Counted from the first letter of the stretch, positions 18,401 through 27,743 are shown. The stretch is DNA of 64,000 bases from [Flavobacterium] thermophilum (GCA_900450595.1 UGGS01000001.1:1984001-2048000); one strand, 5' to 3'. Notes: generated by a model not told the origin, from the letters alone. Numbers and translations: made by a program.

Positions 18401-19648
18401 ATGAAAAATAAAACATTTCATTTCCTTTGGATCGGACAATCTTTCGCGAATTTCGGAGATGTGTTCTACATTGTTTCCGTTGTCTCTTACCTATATCATT
18501 TGACATCGAAAGCCATGGCTGCCGCATTAGTCCCTTTTTTCGTTACATTGTCGTTATTTATTAGTGGAATCGTCGCACCGATATTTTTCGAAAAATATAA
18601 ACTAAAAACGTTATTGTCCTACGGACAACTGTGTAAAACATTTCTGCTGCTTTTTCTCTCGCTGTTTTTGCAATGGGGTGCGGAACATCACATTGCGATC
18701 GTTTACGTTTTTGTATCATTGATCGCTTTTTTAGACGGGATCAATAATCCGATTAAAAACTCCCTCGTTCCTTTTATCGTTTCCAAGGAGGAAATCTTGA
18801 AAGCCAACAGTTTTGTAAACACGTTAGACCAATTCATCAAACTTAGCGCATGGCCGATCGGGAGTTTGATTGTCAGTGTAGGGTCGCCGTTCCTTTTAAT
18901 CCATATCACCTTATTGTTCTATATCGTTTCAAGCATTCTCATGTTTCTGTTGCCTATACAAGAACATACAAAGAAGAAGACGGTCCAAGACAAAGGCCTA
19001 AAGAACTTTCTCCTTTCGATCCGTCTAGGATGGGAATACACGTGGAGAAATGTGCACGCAAAATCGATTAGCTTCATGTCATTTTTTGAAGGAATCGGAA
19101 ATGGCGTCTGGATTTCGGCCATCCTTTATATGTATGTGAAAGAACAATTACATGTAGGAGAGGAATGGTGGGGATATATTAACTCTGTTTTCTTTGGCGG
19201 CATGGTGATAGGGGGATTGTTAAGCGTTAAGTTTAGTCAATCGGTTGAAAAAAACCAGCAATTTTTTGTATTGTTTGGCCCGTTTTGTATCGCTATTGTC
19301 ACACTGTTATTTGGCACAACGACGCACGGTGCGCTGGCGCTTCTGTATTCCGCCCTGTACGGGATCATCGAACAATGGAAGCTGATCTGTCTTCAGACGA
19401 TTCTTCAAAAAAATGCCCGGATGGACGCTCTGCCTCATGTTTTTGCCGTGCAGGGAGTCATTAGTTCCGTAACATTCGGAATTTCCACATTGTTAATGAG
19501 CTTTATCGCCGATGTTTACGGGATTCGTTTTTCATTTTATTTGTCTGTTTGCTGCTTTTTGATCAGCGGCTGGATCAGTTATCGTCAGCGGAAAATCTGG
19601 AGTTATAAGGAGAACCAAAAAGGAGAAATCACGGGAACTATTTTGTGA
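18401..19648 (+). CDS. MFS transporter, macrolide-efflux (MefA/NreB-like) type
   Basis: 415 residues with about twelve membrane helices. The N-terminus NKTFHFLWIGQSFANFGDVFYIVSVV is typical of the Mef/MFS_3 group of exporters. The substrate is unknown. The ATG at 18401 follows GAGAGGATTGAGG; an ATG at 18377 is an alternative. Base composition is clearly more AT-rich than the neighbours, and the gene sits where the conserved pckA-ytmB order is interrupted, so it was probably acquired. 200 bases upstream of the gene (18190-18400) hold nothing I recognise. Confidence 0.8.
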   Translation: MKNKTFHFLWIGQSFANFGDVFYIVSVVSYLYHLTSKAMAAALVPFFVTLSLFISGIVAPIFFEKYKLKTLLSYGQLCKTFLLLFLSLFLQWGAEHHIAIVYVFVSLIAFLDGINNPIKNSLVPFIVSKEEILKANSFVNTLDQFIKLSAWPIGSLIVSVGSPFLLIHITLLFYIVSSILMFLLPIQEHTKKKTVQDKGLKNFLLSIRLGWEYTWRNVHAKSISFMSFFEGIGNGVWISAILYMYVKEQLHVGEEWWGYINSVFFGGMVIGGLLSVKFSQSVEKNQQFFVLFGPFCIAIVTLLFGTTTHGALALLYSALYGIIEQWKLICLQTILQKNARMDALPHVFAVQGVISSVTFGISTLLMSFIADVYGIRFSFYLSVCCFLISGWISYRQRKIWSYKENQKGEITGTIL

Positions 19649-19857
19649 GCTCCCTCTGTAAATGATCACTTTATTTCAGAACAAAGCAAAGGAATCAGTC
19701 TTGCTTCATCATATGGCAGAGTGCAAACCGAAGGATTGTTTGCGCCTCTGCCTTTTCAACATTAGAATCAAAACGCCAATCGGGACGATGAACGTCGCCG
19801 ACAAATTCTGTCAATAGACTTTACCCTCGATGGCCGTAAGGTTCGAACGCATAAAAT

Positions 19858-19907
19858 GATTGTCGTCGATCCCCCGGGATTTTTGCACGATTGGAGGTCG
19901 ACGACAA
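19858..19907. repeat. Long inverted repeat in a gene-free stretch
   Basis: ATTGTCGTCGA at 19858-19868 pairs exactly with TCGACGACAAT at 19897-19907, and the inner bases (CCCCC with GGAGG) extend the stem. The stretch 19649-19920 otherwise holds no gene. The hairpin has no T tract, so it is not an ordinary terminator. Confidence 0.7.
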
Positions 19908-19920
19908 TGCGAAGGCGGGT

Positions 19921-20277
19921 TTACTTCTTCAGCTGTTCAATCTTTTCCGCCGGCAGCCCGGTCAGCTCGTGGACCGTGTCGACATCGTACCCTTTCGCCA
20001 ACATTTTCTTCGCGATGTCGATTTTCCCTTCCTCGATCCCTTTTTGACGTCCCTGTTCAATCCCTTGCTTCATCCCTTGCTTTATTCCTTGTTTCAACCC
20101 TTGTTCGATTCCTTGTTTGACTCCTTGTTGAATGCCTTTCTCGATTCCCCGCTGTTCGTATGAGATGATGAGCTCCATCACTTGTTTCGCTTCCTTCGTC
20201 TCCATTTGGCTCACCTCGTCCCCGAACTTTTTCATCCGTTTCGCTGTTACGGCCGGAATCGGGGCAAGCGGCCTAGT
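19921..20277 (-). pseudogene. C-terminal remnant of an Rpn-family (PD-(D/E)XK nuclease) protein
   Basis: The readable part (KKFGDEVSQMETKEAKQVME, then a run of roughly 4-residue KQGI/EQG repeats, ending KGYDVDTVHELTGLPAEKIEQLKK) is the characteristic C-terminus of Rpn / transposase_31 proteins. The nuclease domain, which should precede it, is missing: upstream sequence is the terminator of ytmB. No start with a ribosome site is present, so I treat it as a fragment. Confidence 0.75.
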
Positions 20278-20292
20278 TTTCCCTCGCTTCCA

Positions 20293-20330
20293 AAACAGGG
20301 AGCGCAAACCGTTCTTCCGTTTGCGCTCCC
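20293..20330 (-). terminator. ytmB terminator
   Basis: A long stem (20298-20309 with 20319-20330, GGGAGCGCAAAC) followed by TGTTTT on the minus strand. Confidence 0.65.
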
Positions 20331-20383
20331 ATTCCCCACTTAGTCGGCCGCCCCATTCGGTGCGGCTCCGCGGTCTCCCGCAT

Positions 20384-20626
20384 TCAATTCGTCGAATACA
20401 GGCTGACGAGCTCGTACGTCACCGTCGTCCGGTTGTCTTCCCACTCGAGCTTTTTCACGACCGCGATGCCGCTCGCTTCGCTTTGTACGGTCCGGCGCAC
20501 TTCAAGCGGCACGTCGAGCGGATACAAGCGGTATCCGTCTTTTTCCAGCACAAACACATTTCCTTGAACGCGCTGTTCCTTCCCTTTGGTCACAATGACC
20601 GTCTGCACTTCCATCGGCATGCCCAT
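20384..20626 (-). CDS. ytmB: YtmB family protein (DUF2584)
   Basis: 80 residues, beta-rich, beginning MGMPMEVQTVIVTKGKEQRV. It matches the small YtmB/DUF2584 family of unknown function and lies next to ytmA as in B. subtilis. The ATG at 20626 has AGGAGG about 8 bases upstream. Confidence 0.8.
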   Translation of the reverse strand: MGMPMEVQTVIVTKGKEQRVQGNVFVLEKDGYRLYPLDVPLEVRRTVQSEASGIAVVKKLEWEDNRTTVTYELVSLYSTN

Positions 20627-20694
20627 ATGATTTCAACCTCCTTGGCTGCCCATCGATTCGTTGGCGGCCGCGCCGCCTTTCTACTCGTATCGTA

Positions 20695-21483
20695 TCACAC
20701 CGTCGGCTGTTGTTTCATCCATTCCGTGAGCCTTTGCACCGTCTCGCGATTGGCTTGCGGCGGAAAATAGTGGGTGAACTCAGGGAAGTACCAAGCCGTG
20801 ACCGGTTTGCCGAGCTGCTTCAACCGCCGTTCCAGCCGCCAAGCGTGCTCAATCGATACGTTCTCATCACGTCCGCCGTGGATGATGAGCACCGGGGCCT
20901 TGAGCCGCTCCAAATGGTAGAGCGGCGTGCGGTGCCGATAGCGCTCCGGGCATTTGTTCGGCGTCCCGCCGATGACGCGCTTCATCATCCGCCGCAAGTC
21001 TGGCCTCTCTTGATACGTAAGCGCCATATCGGTCACCCCTCCCCAAACTGCGACTGAACAGACCTTTTCCGCCATAAGGGCGGCATGAAGCGCCATCGCC
21101 CCGCCGCGCGAGAAGCCGAACAGATGGACGCGCCCCGGGTGGACGAGCGGATGGCGGCGAAGAAGCTCAAACCCGGCAAATGCGTCATAGCGATCGTCGC
21201 CGGCGAAATCTTCGTTCCCTTCCCCGCCTCCGTTGCCGCGGTAAAGCGGGGCGAAGACGGCAAATCCACGCGACGCGAACTCGATGAGGCGCGGCACTCG
21301 CACCTGCCCGACGTTTTTGATCCCGCCGCGCAAATACAAAAACCCGTCATAAACGCCTTTTCGCTTCGGCGCCGCTAAAAATCCTTTCACCTTCAGCCCT
21401 TGGGACATATAGGTGACAAAGAACACATCGATTCCCGGATGCGGCGACGGAAACCGGTATTGGTCGATGATGTCCCCGTCCAT
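20695..21483 (-). CDS. ytmA: Alpha/beta hydrolase, prolyl-oligopeptidase-like (YtmA)
   Basis: 262 residues with an S9-type catalytic domain: nucleophile Ser in GFSRGG near residue 124, Asp in HGGRDENV near 205, and His in FTHYFPP near 240. There is no signal peptide, so it is cytosolic. The substrate is unknown. The ATG at 21483 has GGAAGGAGG upstream. The next 290 bases (21484-21775) toward ytlA contain no gene; divergent promoters must lie there, but I could not assign them. Confidence 0.85.
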   Translation of the reverse strand: MDGDIIDQYRFPSPHPGIDVFFVTYMSQGLKVKGFLAAPKRKGVYDGFLYLRGGIKNVGQVRVPRLIEFASRGFAVFAPLYRGNGGGEGNEDFAGDDRYDAFAGFELLRRHPLVHPGRVHLFGFSRGGAMALHAALMAEKVCSVAVWGGVTDMALTYQERPDLRRMMKRVIGGTPNKCPERYRHRTPLYHLERLKAPVLIIHGGRDENVSIEHAWRLERRLKQLGKPVTAWYFPEFTHYFPPQANRETVQRLTEWMKQQPTV

Positions 21484-21775
21484 ACGCCTGCCTCCTTCCT
21501 ACGCGAAAACAGATGATGTGCGAACCACCCGTCATCATCCCCCAACGCCTTCTTTCATTAGGGCAAGTGGAGATGTCCGACTGCCTCGCCGCTCTTGCAT
21601 GCCGCCCTTGGAAGAGCATCAACTTGAAAAAGCCCTCGAGTGCGAGGAACGGCCCGACCGCCACCTGTTCTCGGCCGACCGCCTATTTTTTCTAGGCATT
21701 CACACATTTTTCCCTCCTGCATACGATAAGGTGAAACCACGGTTTACCGCATGCGAACCAAGGGGGGTAACGAAC

Positions 21776-22783
21776 ATGAAAAAATGGGCCGTATGGTTAT
21801 GCTCGCTTCTGCTGCTTTTGCCGCTTTCCGCCTGCACGAATGACGGGGGCCAAAGCGAAAAGCCGCTCCAAAAAGTGCGGCTCGCCGAAGTGACGCACTC
21901 GATTTTTTACGCACCACAGTACGTCGCCTTGGCGAAAGGGTTCTTCAAGGAAGAGGGGCTCGATGTCGAGCTGACGACGACATGGGGCGGCGACAAAACG
22001 ATGACGACGCTGCTTTCCGGCGGCGCGGACATCGCCCTTGTCGGCTCGGAAACATCCATTTATGTGTATGCACAAGGGACGGACGATCCGGTCATCAATT
22101 TCGCGCAGCTCACGCAAACCGACGGGACGTTTCTTGTTTCCCGCGAGAAAATCGACCACTTTACATGGGAGATGTTGAAAGGAAGCACGTTCCTCGGTCA
22201 ACGGAAAGGCGGCATGCCGCAGATGGTCGGCGAGTTTGTGCTGAAAAAACACGGCATTGACCCGCACAACGATTTGCATCTCATTCAAAACGTCGATTTC
22301 GCCAATATCGCCAACGCCTTTGCGAGCGGGACGGGCGATTTCGTCCAGCTGTTTGAGCCAACAGCGAGCATTTTTGAACAAGAAGGGAAAGGCTATATCG
22401 TCGCTTCATTCGGCACCGAATCCGGGCGCGTGCCGTACACGTCGTATATGGCAAAACGAAGCTACATGAACGAAAACAAAGACGTGATTGAAAAATTTAC
22501 GCGCGCGATCTACAAAGCGCAGCAATGGGTCGAATCGCACAGCGCAGCTGAAATTGCCAAAGCCATTCAACCTTACTTTAAGGACACGGACTCGGCCATC
22601 ATCGAAAAAGTGGTTGAGCGCTACAAAAGCCAAGGGACCTATGCGACCGATCCGATTTTGGATGAAGAAGAATGGAACAACTTGCAAACCATTATGGCCG
22701 AAGCCGGCGAGCTGCCGAAGCGCATCGATCTAAACACACTTGTCGATTCGTCATTTGCCAAAAACGCGATGAACACGCAATGA
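21776..22783 (+). CDS. ytlA: ABC transporter substrate-binding lipoprotein (YtlA-like)
   Basis: 335 residues. Signal peptide with lipobox LSAC (lipidated Cys near residue 21), then an SsuA/ThiY/NMT1-like binding domain (VTHSIFYAPQYVALAKGFFKEEGLDVEL). The family binds nitrate, sulfonate, taurine or pyrimidine/thiamine precursors; the ligand here is not known. The ATG at 21776 follows AAGGGGGG. It is the first gene of a three-gene importer operon. Confidence 0.88.
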   Translation: MKKWAVWLCSLLLLLPLSACTNDGGQSEKPLQKVRLAEVTHSIFYAPQYVALAKGFFKEEGLDVELTTTWGGDKTMTTLLSGGADIALVGSETSIYVYAQGTDDPVINFAQLTQTDGTFLVSREKIDHFTWEMLKGSTFLGQRKGGMPQMVGEFVLKKHGIDPHNDLHLIQNVDFANIANAFASGTGDFVQLFEPTASIFEQEGKGYIVASFGTESGRVPYTSYMAKRSYMNENKDVIEKFTRAIYKAQQWVESHSAAEIAKAIQPYFKDTDSAIIEKVVERYKSQGTYATDPILDEEEWNNLQTIMAEAGELPKRIDLNTLVDSSFAKNAMNTQ

Positions 22784-22798
22784 AAGCGGGTGAACGGA

Positions 22799-23590
22799 AT
22801 GTTTCTTTCGATCGACCGCCTTTCGCACACGTATTTGACGAAAACGAACGCCGTCACCGCGCTTGTTGATGTGTCGCTGTCCGTCGAGAAAGGGGAGTTT
22901 GTCTCCTTTCTCGGCCCAAGCGGCTGCGGCAAAACGACGCTGCTATCCATCATCGCCGGATTGATCGAACCGACAGAAGGAACGGTGCTTATGGAAGGCC
23001 GACCGCTTTGGCCGAGCGGAACAGACTCTCCGGCGGCGCGCCGGGAGGTCGGCTACATGCTTCAGCAAGACTACCTATTTCCTTGGAAAACGATCGAGGA
23101 AAACATTTTGCTCGGACTCCACATCACGGGAACGTTGACGACGGAAACGAAAAAGCGGGCGCTCGCCCTGCTGGCCGAGATCGGCCTTGGCGGCGTCGAG
23201 TCGTATTACCCGAGCCAGCTGTCCGGCGGTATGCGCCAGCGCGCGGCGCTTGTGCGCACGCTCGCGACCGACCCGAAACTGTTGTTGCTCGACGAGCCGT
23301 TTTCCGCCCTCGATCAACAAACAAAGCTGAAACTGGAAGAACTCGTTTGGAAGACGTTAAAACAATACGAAAAAACAGCGGTGCTCGTCACCCATGACAT
23401 CGAAGAAGCCATCGCCATGAGCGACCGCATTTTCTTGTTTTCGCCGCGCCCCGGCCGCCTGGTGCGGACGTTTGTCATCCCGGATGAACTGCGCTGCCGC
23501 CCGCCGCTTGCCGCCCGCCAGCAGCCATCGTTTCCGGCGCTCTTTCAATCCATTTGGAAGGAGATGGAGGCCCTTGAATCCGCCCAATGA
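22799..23590 (+). CDS. ytlC: ABC transporter ATP-binding protein (YtlC-like)
   Basis: 263 residues with Walker [10 protein letters not shown] near residue 39, the signature LSGGMRQR, Walker B LLLLDEP, and the switch His in VTHD. It energises the importer with YtlA and YtlD. The ATG at 22799 is spaced 7 bases after GCGGGTG; a GTG three codons earlier overlaps that site. Confidence 0.92.
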   Translation: MFLSIDRLSHTYLTKTNAVTALVDVSLSVEKGEFVSFLGPSGCGKTTLLSIIAGLIEPTEGTVLMEGRPLWPSGTDSPAARREVGYMLQQDYLFPWKTIEENILLGLHITGTLTTETKKRALALLAEIGLGGVESYYPSQLSGGMRQRAALVRTLATDPKLLLLDEPFSALDQQTKLKLEELVWKTLKQYEKTAVLVTHDIEEAIAMSDRIFLFSPRPGRLVRTFVIPDELRCRPPLAARQQPSFPALFQSIWKEMEALESAQ

Positions 23591-24383
23591 ACGCATTGAA
23601 GCGCTGCACACAGAATACCTCACCGTCTTGCGCAAAGAACAGCGGATCATCCGCCTTTGGCAGACGGTGCTGCTTGTCGCCTTTTTCGCCGTCTGGGAAG
23701 CGGCAAGCCGCTTCCATTGGGTCGATCCCCTTCTATTTAGCTCTCCATCCGCCATCGCCAAGCTGTTTGTCGAAAAAATGAGCGACCACTCCCTGTTCGC
23801 CCATACATGGGCGACGCTGTTTGAAACCCTGCTTGGATTTTTCATCGGCACAGCCGGCGGGGCGCTGATTGGCGCGCTTCTTTGGTGGTTTCCGCGCCTG
23901 GCGAAAACGCTCGATCCATATTTGGTCGTCTTCAACGCCATGCCGAAAGTCGCCCTCGGGCCGATTTTGATCGTCGCGCTTGGGCCGGGATTTACGTCGA
24001 TTATCGCCATGGGCGTCGTCATTTCGGTCATCATCACAACGATTGTCGTCTATTCGGCGTTCCAAGAAGTTGATCCGAACTATTTGAAAGTGCTGCGGAC
24101 GTTCGGCGCCACCCGCTACCAATGCTTTAAAGAGGCGGTGCTGCCGGCGTCGTTCCCGGCGATCATTTCGACGTTGAAAGTGAACGTCGGCCTCGCTTGG
24201 GTCGGCGTCATCACCGGCGAGTTTCTCGTCTCCAAGCAAGGGCTTGGGTATTTAATCATTTACGGCTTCCAAGTGTTCAACTTCACCCTTGTGTTGATGA
24301 GCCTGCTCATTGTCGCCTTGTTGTCTACAGGGATGTATCAGCTTGTCGCCTTGATCGAAAAAAAATGGGGAAACCGCCGCTAG
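23574..24383 (+). CDS. ytlD: ABC transporter permease (YtlD-like)
   Basis: 269 residues with six predicted membrane helices and the EAA loop ([27 protein letters not shown]) that contacts the ATPase. The start is TTG at 23574 after GGAGATGGAGG, overlapping the end of ytlC by 17 bases, so the two are probably translationally coupled. Confidence 0.9.
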   Translation: MNPPNERIEALHTEYLTVLRKEQRIIRLWQTVLLVAFFAVWEAASRFHWVDPLLFSSPSAIAKLFVEKMSDHSLFAHTWATLFETLLGFFIGTAGGALIGALLWWFPRLAKTLDPYLVVFNAMPKVALGPILIVALGPGFTSIIAMGVVISVIITTIVVYSAFQEVDPNYLKVLRTFGATRYQCFKEAVLPASFPAIISTLKVNVGLAWVGVITGEFLVSKQGLGYLIIYGFQVFNFTLVLMSLLIVALLSTGMYQLVALIEKKWGNRR

Positions 24384-24421
24384 CGGGACGCTCGCCGAAT
24401 GTTGACGGGCGTCTCGTTTCA
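24382..24421 (+). terminator. Terminator of the ytlACD operon
   Basis: A 10-bp stem with two G-U pairs (CGGGACGCTC with GGGCGTCTCG) followed by TTTC, directly after the ytlD stop. Confidence 0.55.
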
Positions 24422-24498
24422 TTCCTGTCGTCCCAATGAGCCGGCATCCGCCGCTTTTGGGAAGCCCATCTTCGGGAGCCGCCGATCGGCGCCCCTTT

Positions 24499-24966
24499 TC
24501 AATCGATCAGCCCGCGCTGTTTCAACTTGGCAAGCGCCAGTGAAAGCACGTCATCTTTCATGAAATAGCTGAAACGCTGATCGGCGCGGATGTCATCCGG
24601 CAGCGCCTCAAGCAGCACCGGGCCGTTCGTTTCCAAATACGACCCCCGCTCGACGAGCGCAGCGATGTCGGCAAAATAAATGTTTTTCACGATATCCGGC
24701 TCCACTTTATATTGGCCGATGTATTCGAGCCGGCCGACAATTCCCCCCGTTTCTTCCATCACTTCGCGGGCCGCGGCTTCCGCCGCTGTTTCCCCTTCTT
24801 CCACCTTGCCGCCGGGAAACTCAAGGCCGCGGCGCGGATGATCCGTCAACAGCCATCGCCCGCCATAGCGGCAAATGACCCATACATGCCCGGGGGAGGG
24901 GGAAAACGGATGATCCGCAAAGGCCAGCCGAACGCGATGTCCGTAATAATCGCGAAATTCATGCAT
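24499..24966 (-). CDS. ytkD: NUDIX hydrolase YtkD
   Basis: 155 residues with a complete Nudix box GGKVEEGETAAEAAAREVMEETGG split across residues 53-76 (Glu ligands in REVMEE). B. subtilis YtkD hydrolyses 8-oxo-dGTP and other triphosphates and protects against oxidative mutagenesis. The ATG at 24966 has AAAGGAGCGA upstream. Confidence 0.9.
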   Translation of the reverse strand: MHEFRDYYGHRVRLAFADHPFSPSPGHVWVICRYGGRWLLTDHPRRGLEFPGGKVEEGETAAEAAAREVMEETGGIVGRLEYIGQYKVEPDIVKNIYFADIAALVERGSYLETNGPVLLEALPDDIRADQRFSYFMKDDVLSLALAKLKQRGLID

Positions 24967-24998
24967 CGGACTCGCTCCTTTCTCTCCCCATTATACCG

Positions 24999-25027
24999 AA
25001 AAAAGCCGCTTCCTTCGCGGCTTTTTT
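24999..25027 (-). terminator. Terminator of the 110-residue hypothetical gene
   Basis: A perfect 11-bp stem AAAAAAGCCGC (24999-25009 with 25017-25027) giving a T run in either direction. It overlaps the stop codon of the minus-strand gene. Confidence 0.85.
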
Positions 25028-25358
25028 ATGCGTCGCGTTCGTCCGGAAGAATGCCCATCGAGCGGATGTGTGCTTTCGCTTCGTCGTTGCCGAGCTCATA
25101 AATCATTTTGTAAATGTCGACCATCGTCCGGTCGTACGCATCGTTTTCCCGGTCGTAATGGTATTGAATATACGGCACGTGGGCGCGCCAAAACGCCTGC
25201 CAGTCGGTCGAGTAGTTCTGGTCGAAATACTCGCGCAGGCGGGCGATTTCCTCATCAGTCGCCTCGATTTGAAAGTCCCACGGCGATGCGGTTTTCAATT
25301 GGGAAATTTCCCTAGTTGCCATCGACACGTAATACGTCTTTTTCCGTTCGTCTGCCAC
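25026..25358 (-). CDS. Conserved hypothetical protein of Bacillaceae
   Basis: 110 residues starting at GTG 25358, nine bases after AGAAGGAG. The sequence (ADERKKTYYVSMATRE, later TDEEIARLREYFDQNY) belongs to a small Bacillaceae family often labelled 'hydrolase/acyltransferase', but no catalytic motif of such enzymes is visible in it, so I would not assign a function. Helical, soluble, acidic. It sits between ytkD and the holin-like gene. Confidence 0.7.
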   Translation of the reverse strand: MADERKKTYYVSMATREISQLKTASPWDFQIEATDEEIARLREYFDQNYSTDWQAFWRAHVPYIQYHYDRENDAYDRTMVDIYKMIYELGNDEAKAHIRSMGILPDERDA

Positions 25359-25416
25359 CTTCGTCCACTCCTTCTGCTCTTTTTGTTTAGTGTGGGGCAA
25401 TCGGGGAAAAATATGC

Positions 25417-25812
25417 TTATTTTATTTCATCTTTCAACAGCTCGATCGCCTTGCGGAGCACGGACGGGATCGGAACGCCGGCCCGGCCGGCGTTTTCCAC
25501 AATCGAGATAAACTCATTGGCGATATAGAAAAAAATGATCGCATCGCGGATTACATGCATGTTCCATCCAATGGCCAAATCGACGAGATGCGATGCTGCC
25601 ACCAGAACGAAAATCAACAGTTTGCGGATGATGCCGCGAAAGCCGACTTGACTTGACAGCTTGCCTTCGACCGCGCTGGCGGCAATGCCGGTAAGGTAGT
25701 CGACAATGACCAAAGCAAGCAAAATCACGACAAATGAGTCCACGCTGCCGACAAACATCGACAGAAACGAACCGAACAGCGACACGGCAACCATCGGGAT
25801 CGGCTTGTTCAC
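25417..25812 (-). CDS. ytkC: Holin-like membrane protein YtkC (phage holin family 4)
   Basis: 131 residues with four hydrophobic segments, typical of the toxin-secretion/phage-lysis holin family (VIVDYLTGIAASAVEGKLSS). There are no other phage genes nearby and B. subtilis carries ytkC at the same place, so this is a domesticated chromosomal gene; a role in autolysin export is suggested for the family but unproven. The start is GTG at 25812 after GGAGGGGGG. Confidence 0.82.
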   Translation of the reverse strand: MNKPIPMVAVSLFGSFLSMFVGSVDSFVVILLALVIVDYLTGIAASAVEGKLSSQVGFRGIIRKLLIFVLVAASHLVDLAIGWNMHVIRDAIIFFYIANEFISIVENAGRAGVPIPSVLRKAIELLKDEIK

Positions 25813-25925
25813 GCTCCCCCCTCCTTGAACATAGGATACGCGTAACTATCGTATGCCCGGAGGGGAGAACGCGGCGCGGCGCATTCCCTAAAAAATCGCC
25901 CTTTTTCGACAAAGAAAGGACAAAG

Positions 25926-25957
25926 CAAAAGGCCGTCCCCCGGCCTGAGGACAGCCT
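25926..25957 (-). terminator. dps terminator
   Basis: A 9-bp stem AGGCTGTCC with GGACGGCCT (25949-25957 with 25930-25938), followed by TTTT. Confidence 0.75.
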
Positions 25958-25965
25958 CCTCATTC

Positions 25966-26406
25966 TTATCGTCCTAAGAACGATTTCAACATCCAGACGT
26001 GTTTTTCCAAGCTGCGATGAATGCCAAGCAGCATATCCCCCGTCGTTTCATCGTTCACTTCATCCGCCAGCTGCATGCCTTCTTTCAATTCGCCGATCAT
26101 CGTTTCAAAGTCACGGACAATCGAAGCCACCATTTGTTCGGCCGTTTCCGTCCCGGCTGCTTCTTTGACGGACGCCTGCTCGAGGCAGTCTTTCATCGTC
26201 GCCACCGGCTTGCCGCCCAACGCCAGCAGCCGCTCGGCCAGGGCGTCAATGTGGGTCGCGGCTTCGTTGTACATCTCTTCGAATTTTTCATGCAGCGTGA
26301 AAAACTGCGGCCCGGTGACGTACCAATGGTAGTTGTGCAATTTCACGTACAACACAGTCCAGTTGGCGATTTGCTTGTTGACAAGATCGATCAGTCGAGT
26401 TGTCAT
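25966..26406 (-). CDS. dps: Dps ferritin-like DNA-protection protein
   Basis: 146 residues with the intersubunit ferroxidase ligands in [10 protein letters not shown] (His near residue 25) and [14 protein letters not shown] (Asp/Glu near 55). Dps dodecamers oxidise and store iron and protect DNA. The ATG at 26406 follows GGAGGAGTGAGAGG. B. subtilis has its dps (ytkB) at the same position. Confidence 0.93.
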   Translation of the reverse strand: MTTRLIDLVNKQIANWTVLYVKLHNYHWYVTGPQFFTLHEKFEEMYNEAATHIDALAERLLALGGKPVATMKDCLEQASVKEAAGTETAEQMVASIVRDFETMIGELKEGMQLADEVNDETTGDMLLGIHRSLEKHVWMLKSFLGR

Positions 26407-26526
26407 CCTCTCACTCCTCCTCATGGTTCTTGTACCCAGCTGGCTTGTTGATGAAACATGGAAAACGTGTCGATGGATAGTTTCCCCCGATTCCGCCGAA
26501 AATATGAACGCCTGACCTGCGGAATA

Positions 26527-26535
26527 TGGTATAAT
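26527..26535 (+). promoter_or_regulatory. Extended -10 promoter element of ytzI
   Basis: TGGTATAAT at 26527-26535, an extended -10 hexamer about 20 bases before the ytzI ribosome site; the -35 is weak. Confidence 0.55.
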
Positions 26536-26556
26536 AAAAAGAAAAAGGTGGGCGTC

Positions 26557-26709
26557 ATGATGTACTGGACGTTGGTTGTTTGCCTCATCATCGCCGCTGT
26601 CGTTCTCGCGTTGGCGGTCGTCACGACGTCCAAAGCGTATGCCTACAAGCATACGGTCGATCCGCACCCGAATGAACACGGCAGCGAACAACAAGCCGGC
26701 CCGAAATAG
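26557..26709 (+). CDS. ytzI: YtzI family small membrane protein
   Basis: 50 residues: one membrane helix ([19 protein letters not shown]) followed by a polar tail ([20 protein letters not shown]). Position between dps and luxS matches B. subtilis ytzI. The ATG at 26557 follows AAAAAGGTGGG. Function unknown. Confidence 0.8.
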   Translation: MMYWTLVVCLIIAAVVLALAVVTTSKAYAYKHTVDPHPNEHGSEQQAGPK

Positions 26710-26738
26710 CTGCACTAGCGGCTTGGGGCCGGCTTGTT
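26690..26738. terminator. Bidirectional terminator between ytzI and luxS
   Basis: A perfect 13-bp inverted repeat AACAAGCCGGCCC (26690-26702 with 26726-26738) that overlaps the last codons of ytzI and ends just past the luxS stop. Confidence 0.75.
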
Positions 26739-26740
26739 TG

Positions 26741-27217
26741 TCAGCCAAACACCTTTTTCAGCTCGTTTTTGTCTTGCGCCAGCCAAAAGCGCATCAAGTT
26801 TTTCGCCGCCTCCAAGTCATGGAGCTTCGCCTGGCCGCATTGCCGCTCCGTCGCCGCCGGCACCTCGGTCGCGTTCAAGGCGTCTTTCATCGCCTCTTCA
26901 AGCAAATCGATGATCTCTTCGACAGTCGGCGAGCCGCTCACGACAAGATAAAACCCGGTTTGGCAGCCCATCGGCGAGATGTCGATAATGTCGAAATGAT
27001 CATATTTCGCCGCATGTCGGCGCAGCGTATACGCGAGCAGATGCTCAAGCGTATGAATCGCGGCCGGGTCCATCGCTTCTTTGTTCGGCTGGCAAAAGCG
27101 AATGTCAAACTTATTGACGACGCCGTCGCTGCCGACTTTGTGAACGCCGCAATGCCGAACGTACGGCGCTTTGACCGCGCAATGGTCCAATTCAAAGCTT
27201 TCCACCGGTGAAGGCAT
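26741..27217 (-). CDS. luxS: S-ribosylhomocysteine lyase (AI-2 synthase)
   Basis: 158 residues with the metal site HTLEH (near residue 55), the third ligand in ERQCGQA (Cys near 125), and the catalytic Cys in VRHCGVHK-like context near residue 23. It splits S-ribosylhomocysteine to homocysteine and DPD, the autoinducer-2 precursor, and recycles SAM by-products. The ATG at 27217 follows AGGAGTGATTGAC. Confidence 0.96.
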   Translation of the reverse strand: MPSPVESFELDHCAVKAPYVRHCGVHKVGSDGVVNKFDIRFCQPNKEAMDPAAIHTLEHLLAYTLRRHAAKYDHFDIIDISPMGCQTGFYLVVSGSPTVEEIIDLLEEAMKDALNATEVPAATERQCGQAKLHDLEAAKNLMRFWLAQDKNELKKVFG

Positions 27218-27432
27218 GTCAATCACTCCTAGGTTATTTATTCTCTTTTTTATCATAACCAAAACGAGGAACGTCCCGCATCTTTTTTGCCTCTCGTTCG
27301 GCTTGGCGTCTATGCCCAAAAAGCAAGGCTGGGTCGGCGCCCCCATTCCGAGCGAACGACAGTCGTTTTTCTTGAACAAAAGAACGGTTTGTTCTATTGT
27401 AATCATGATGATCACAGAAAGGAGAACTCCAC

Positions 27433-27672
27433 ATGGGCCAATGGCTGATTTGGTGCATCCGCTTTTATCAACGCTTCCTTTCTCCGCTCAAGCCGCCGAC
27501 ATGCCGCTTTTATCCGACCTGCTCGAACTACGGCATCGAAGCGATCCGGCGCTTTGGCGCGCTCAAAGGGGGATGGCTGACGGTCAAGCGCATTTTGAAG
27601 TGCCACCCGTTCCATCCGGGCGGTTTCGACCCTGTTCCCGAGCCGGCCCGGCGTCCGAAACGAAAAACATAA
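27433..27672 (+). CDS. yidD: Membrane protein insertion efficiency factor YidD
   Basis: 79 residues with the family signature [21 protein letters not shown] and [14 protein letters not shown], both diagnostic. YidD is a small peripheral membrane protein assisting YidC-dependent insertion. The ATG at 27433 follows AAAGGAGAA. Equivalent to ytjA of B. subtilis. Confidence 0.95.
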   Translation: MGQWLIWCIRFYQRFLSPLKPPTCRFYPTCSNYGIEAIRRFGALKGGWLTVKRILKCHPFHPGGFDPVPEPARRPKRKT

Positions 27673-27721
27673 CGAAAAACTCTTGCCGCGGGCTTTCTTT
27701 TTTTGTATGATGGATCACGTT

Positions 27722-27743
27722 AAATCGTAATGATTACTATTTT
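27722..27743 (+). promoter_or_regulatory. Zur box (first copy)
   Basis: The palindrome ATCGTAATGATTACTAT (27724-27740) has one mismatch to the Bacillus Zur consensus. Downstream is only a 9-codon frame (GTG at 27760 behind AAAGGAG, stop at 27789) that looks like the start of a lost gene. Confidence 0.8.

Noticed and set aside
19858-19907. CRISPR repeat
   Set aside because: Only one palindrome is present and no second copy follows at a spacer distance.
21484-21775. Riboswitch upstream of the ytlACD importer
   Set aside because: Only a short GGTGAAACC/GGTTTACC hairpin is visible; no conserved TPP or other aptamer core could be found.
25417-25812. Prophage, because of the holin-like gene
   Set aside because: No other phage gene is nearby and ytkC occupies the same position in B. 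subtilis, so it is a conserved chromosomal gene.
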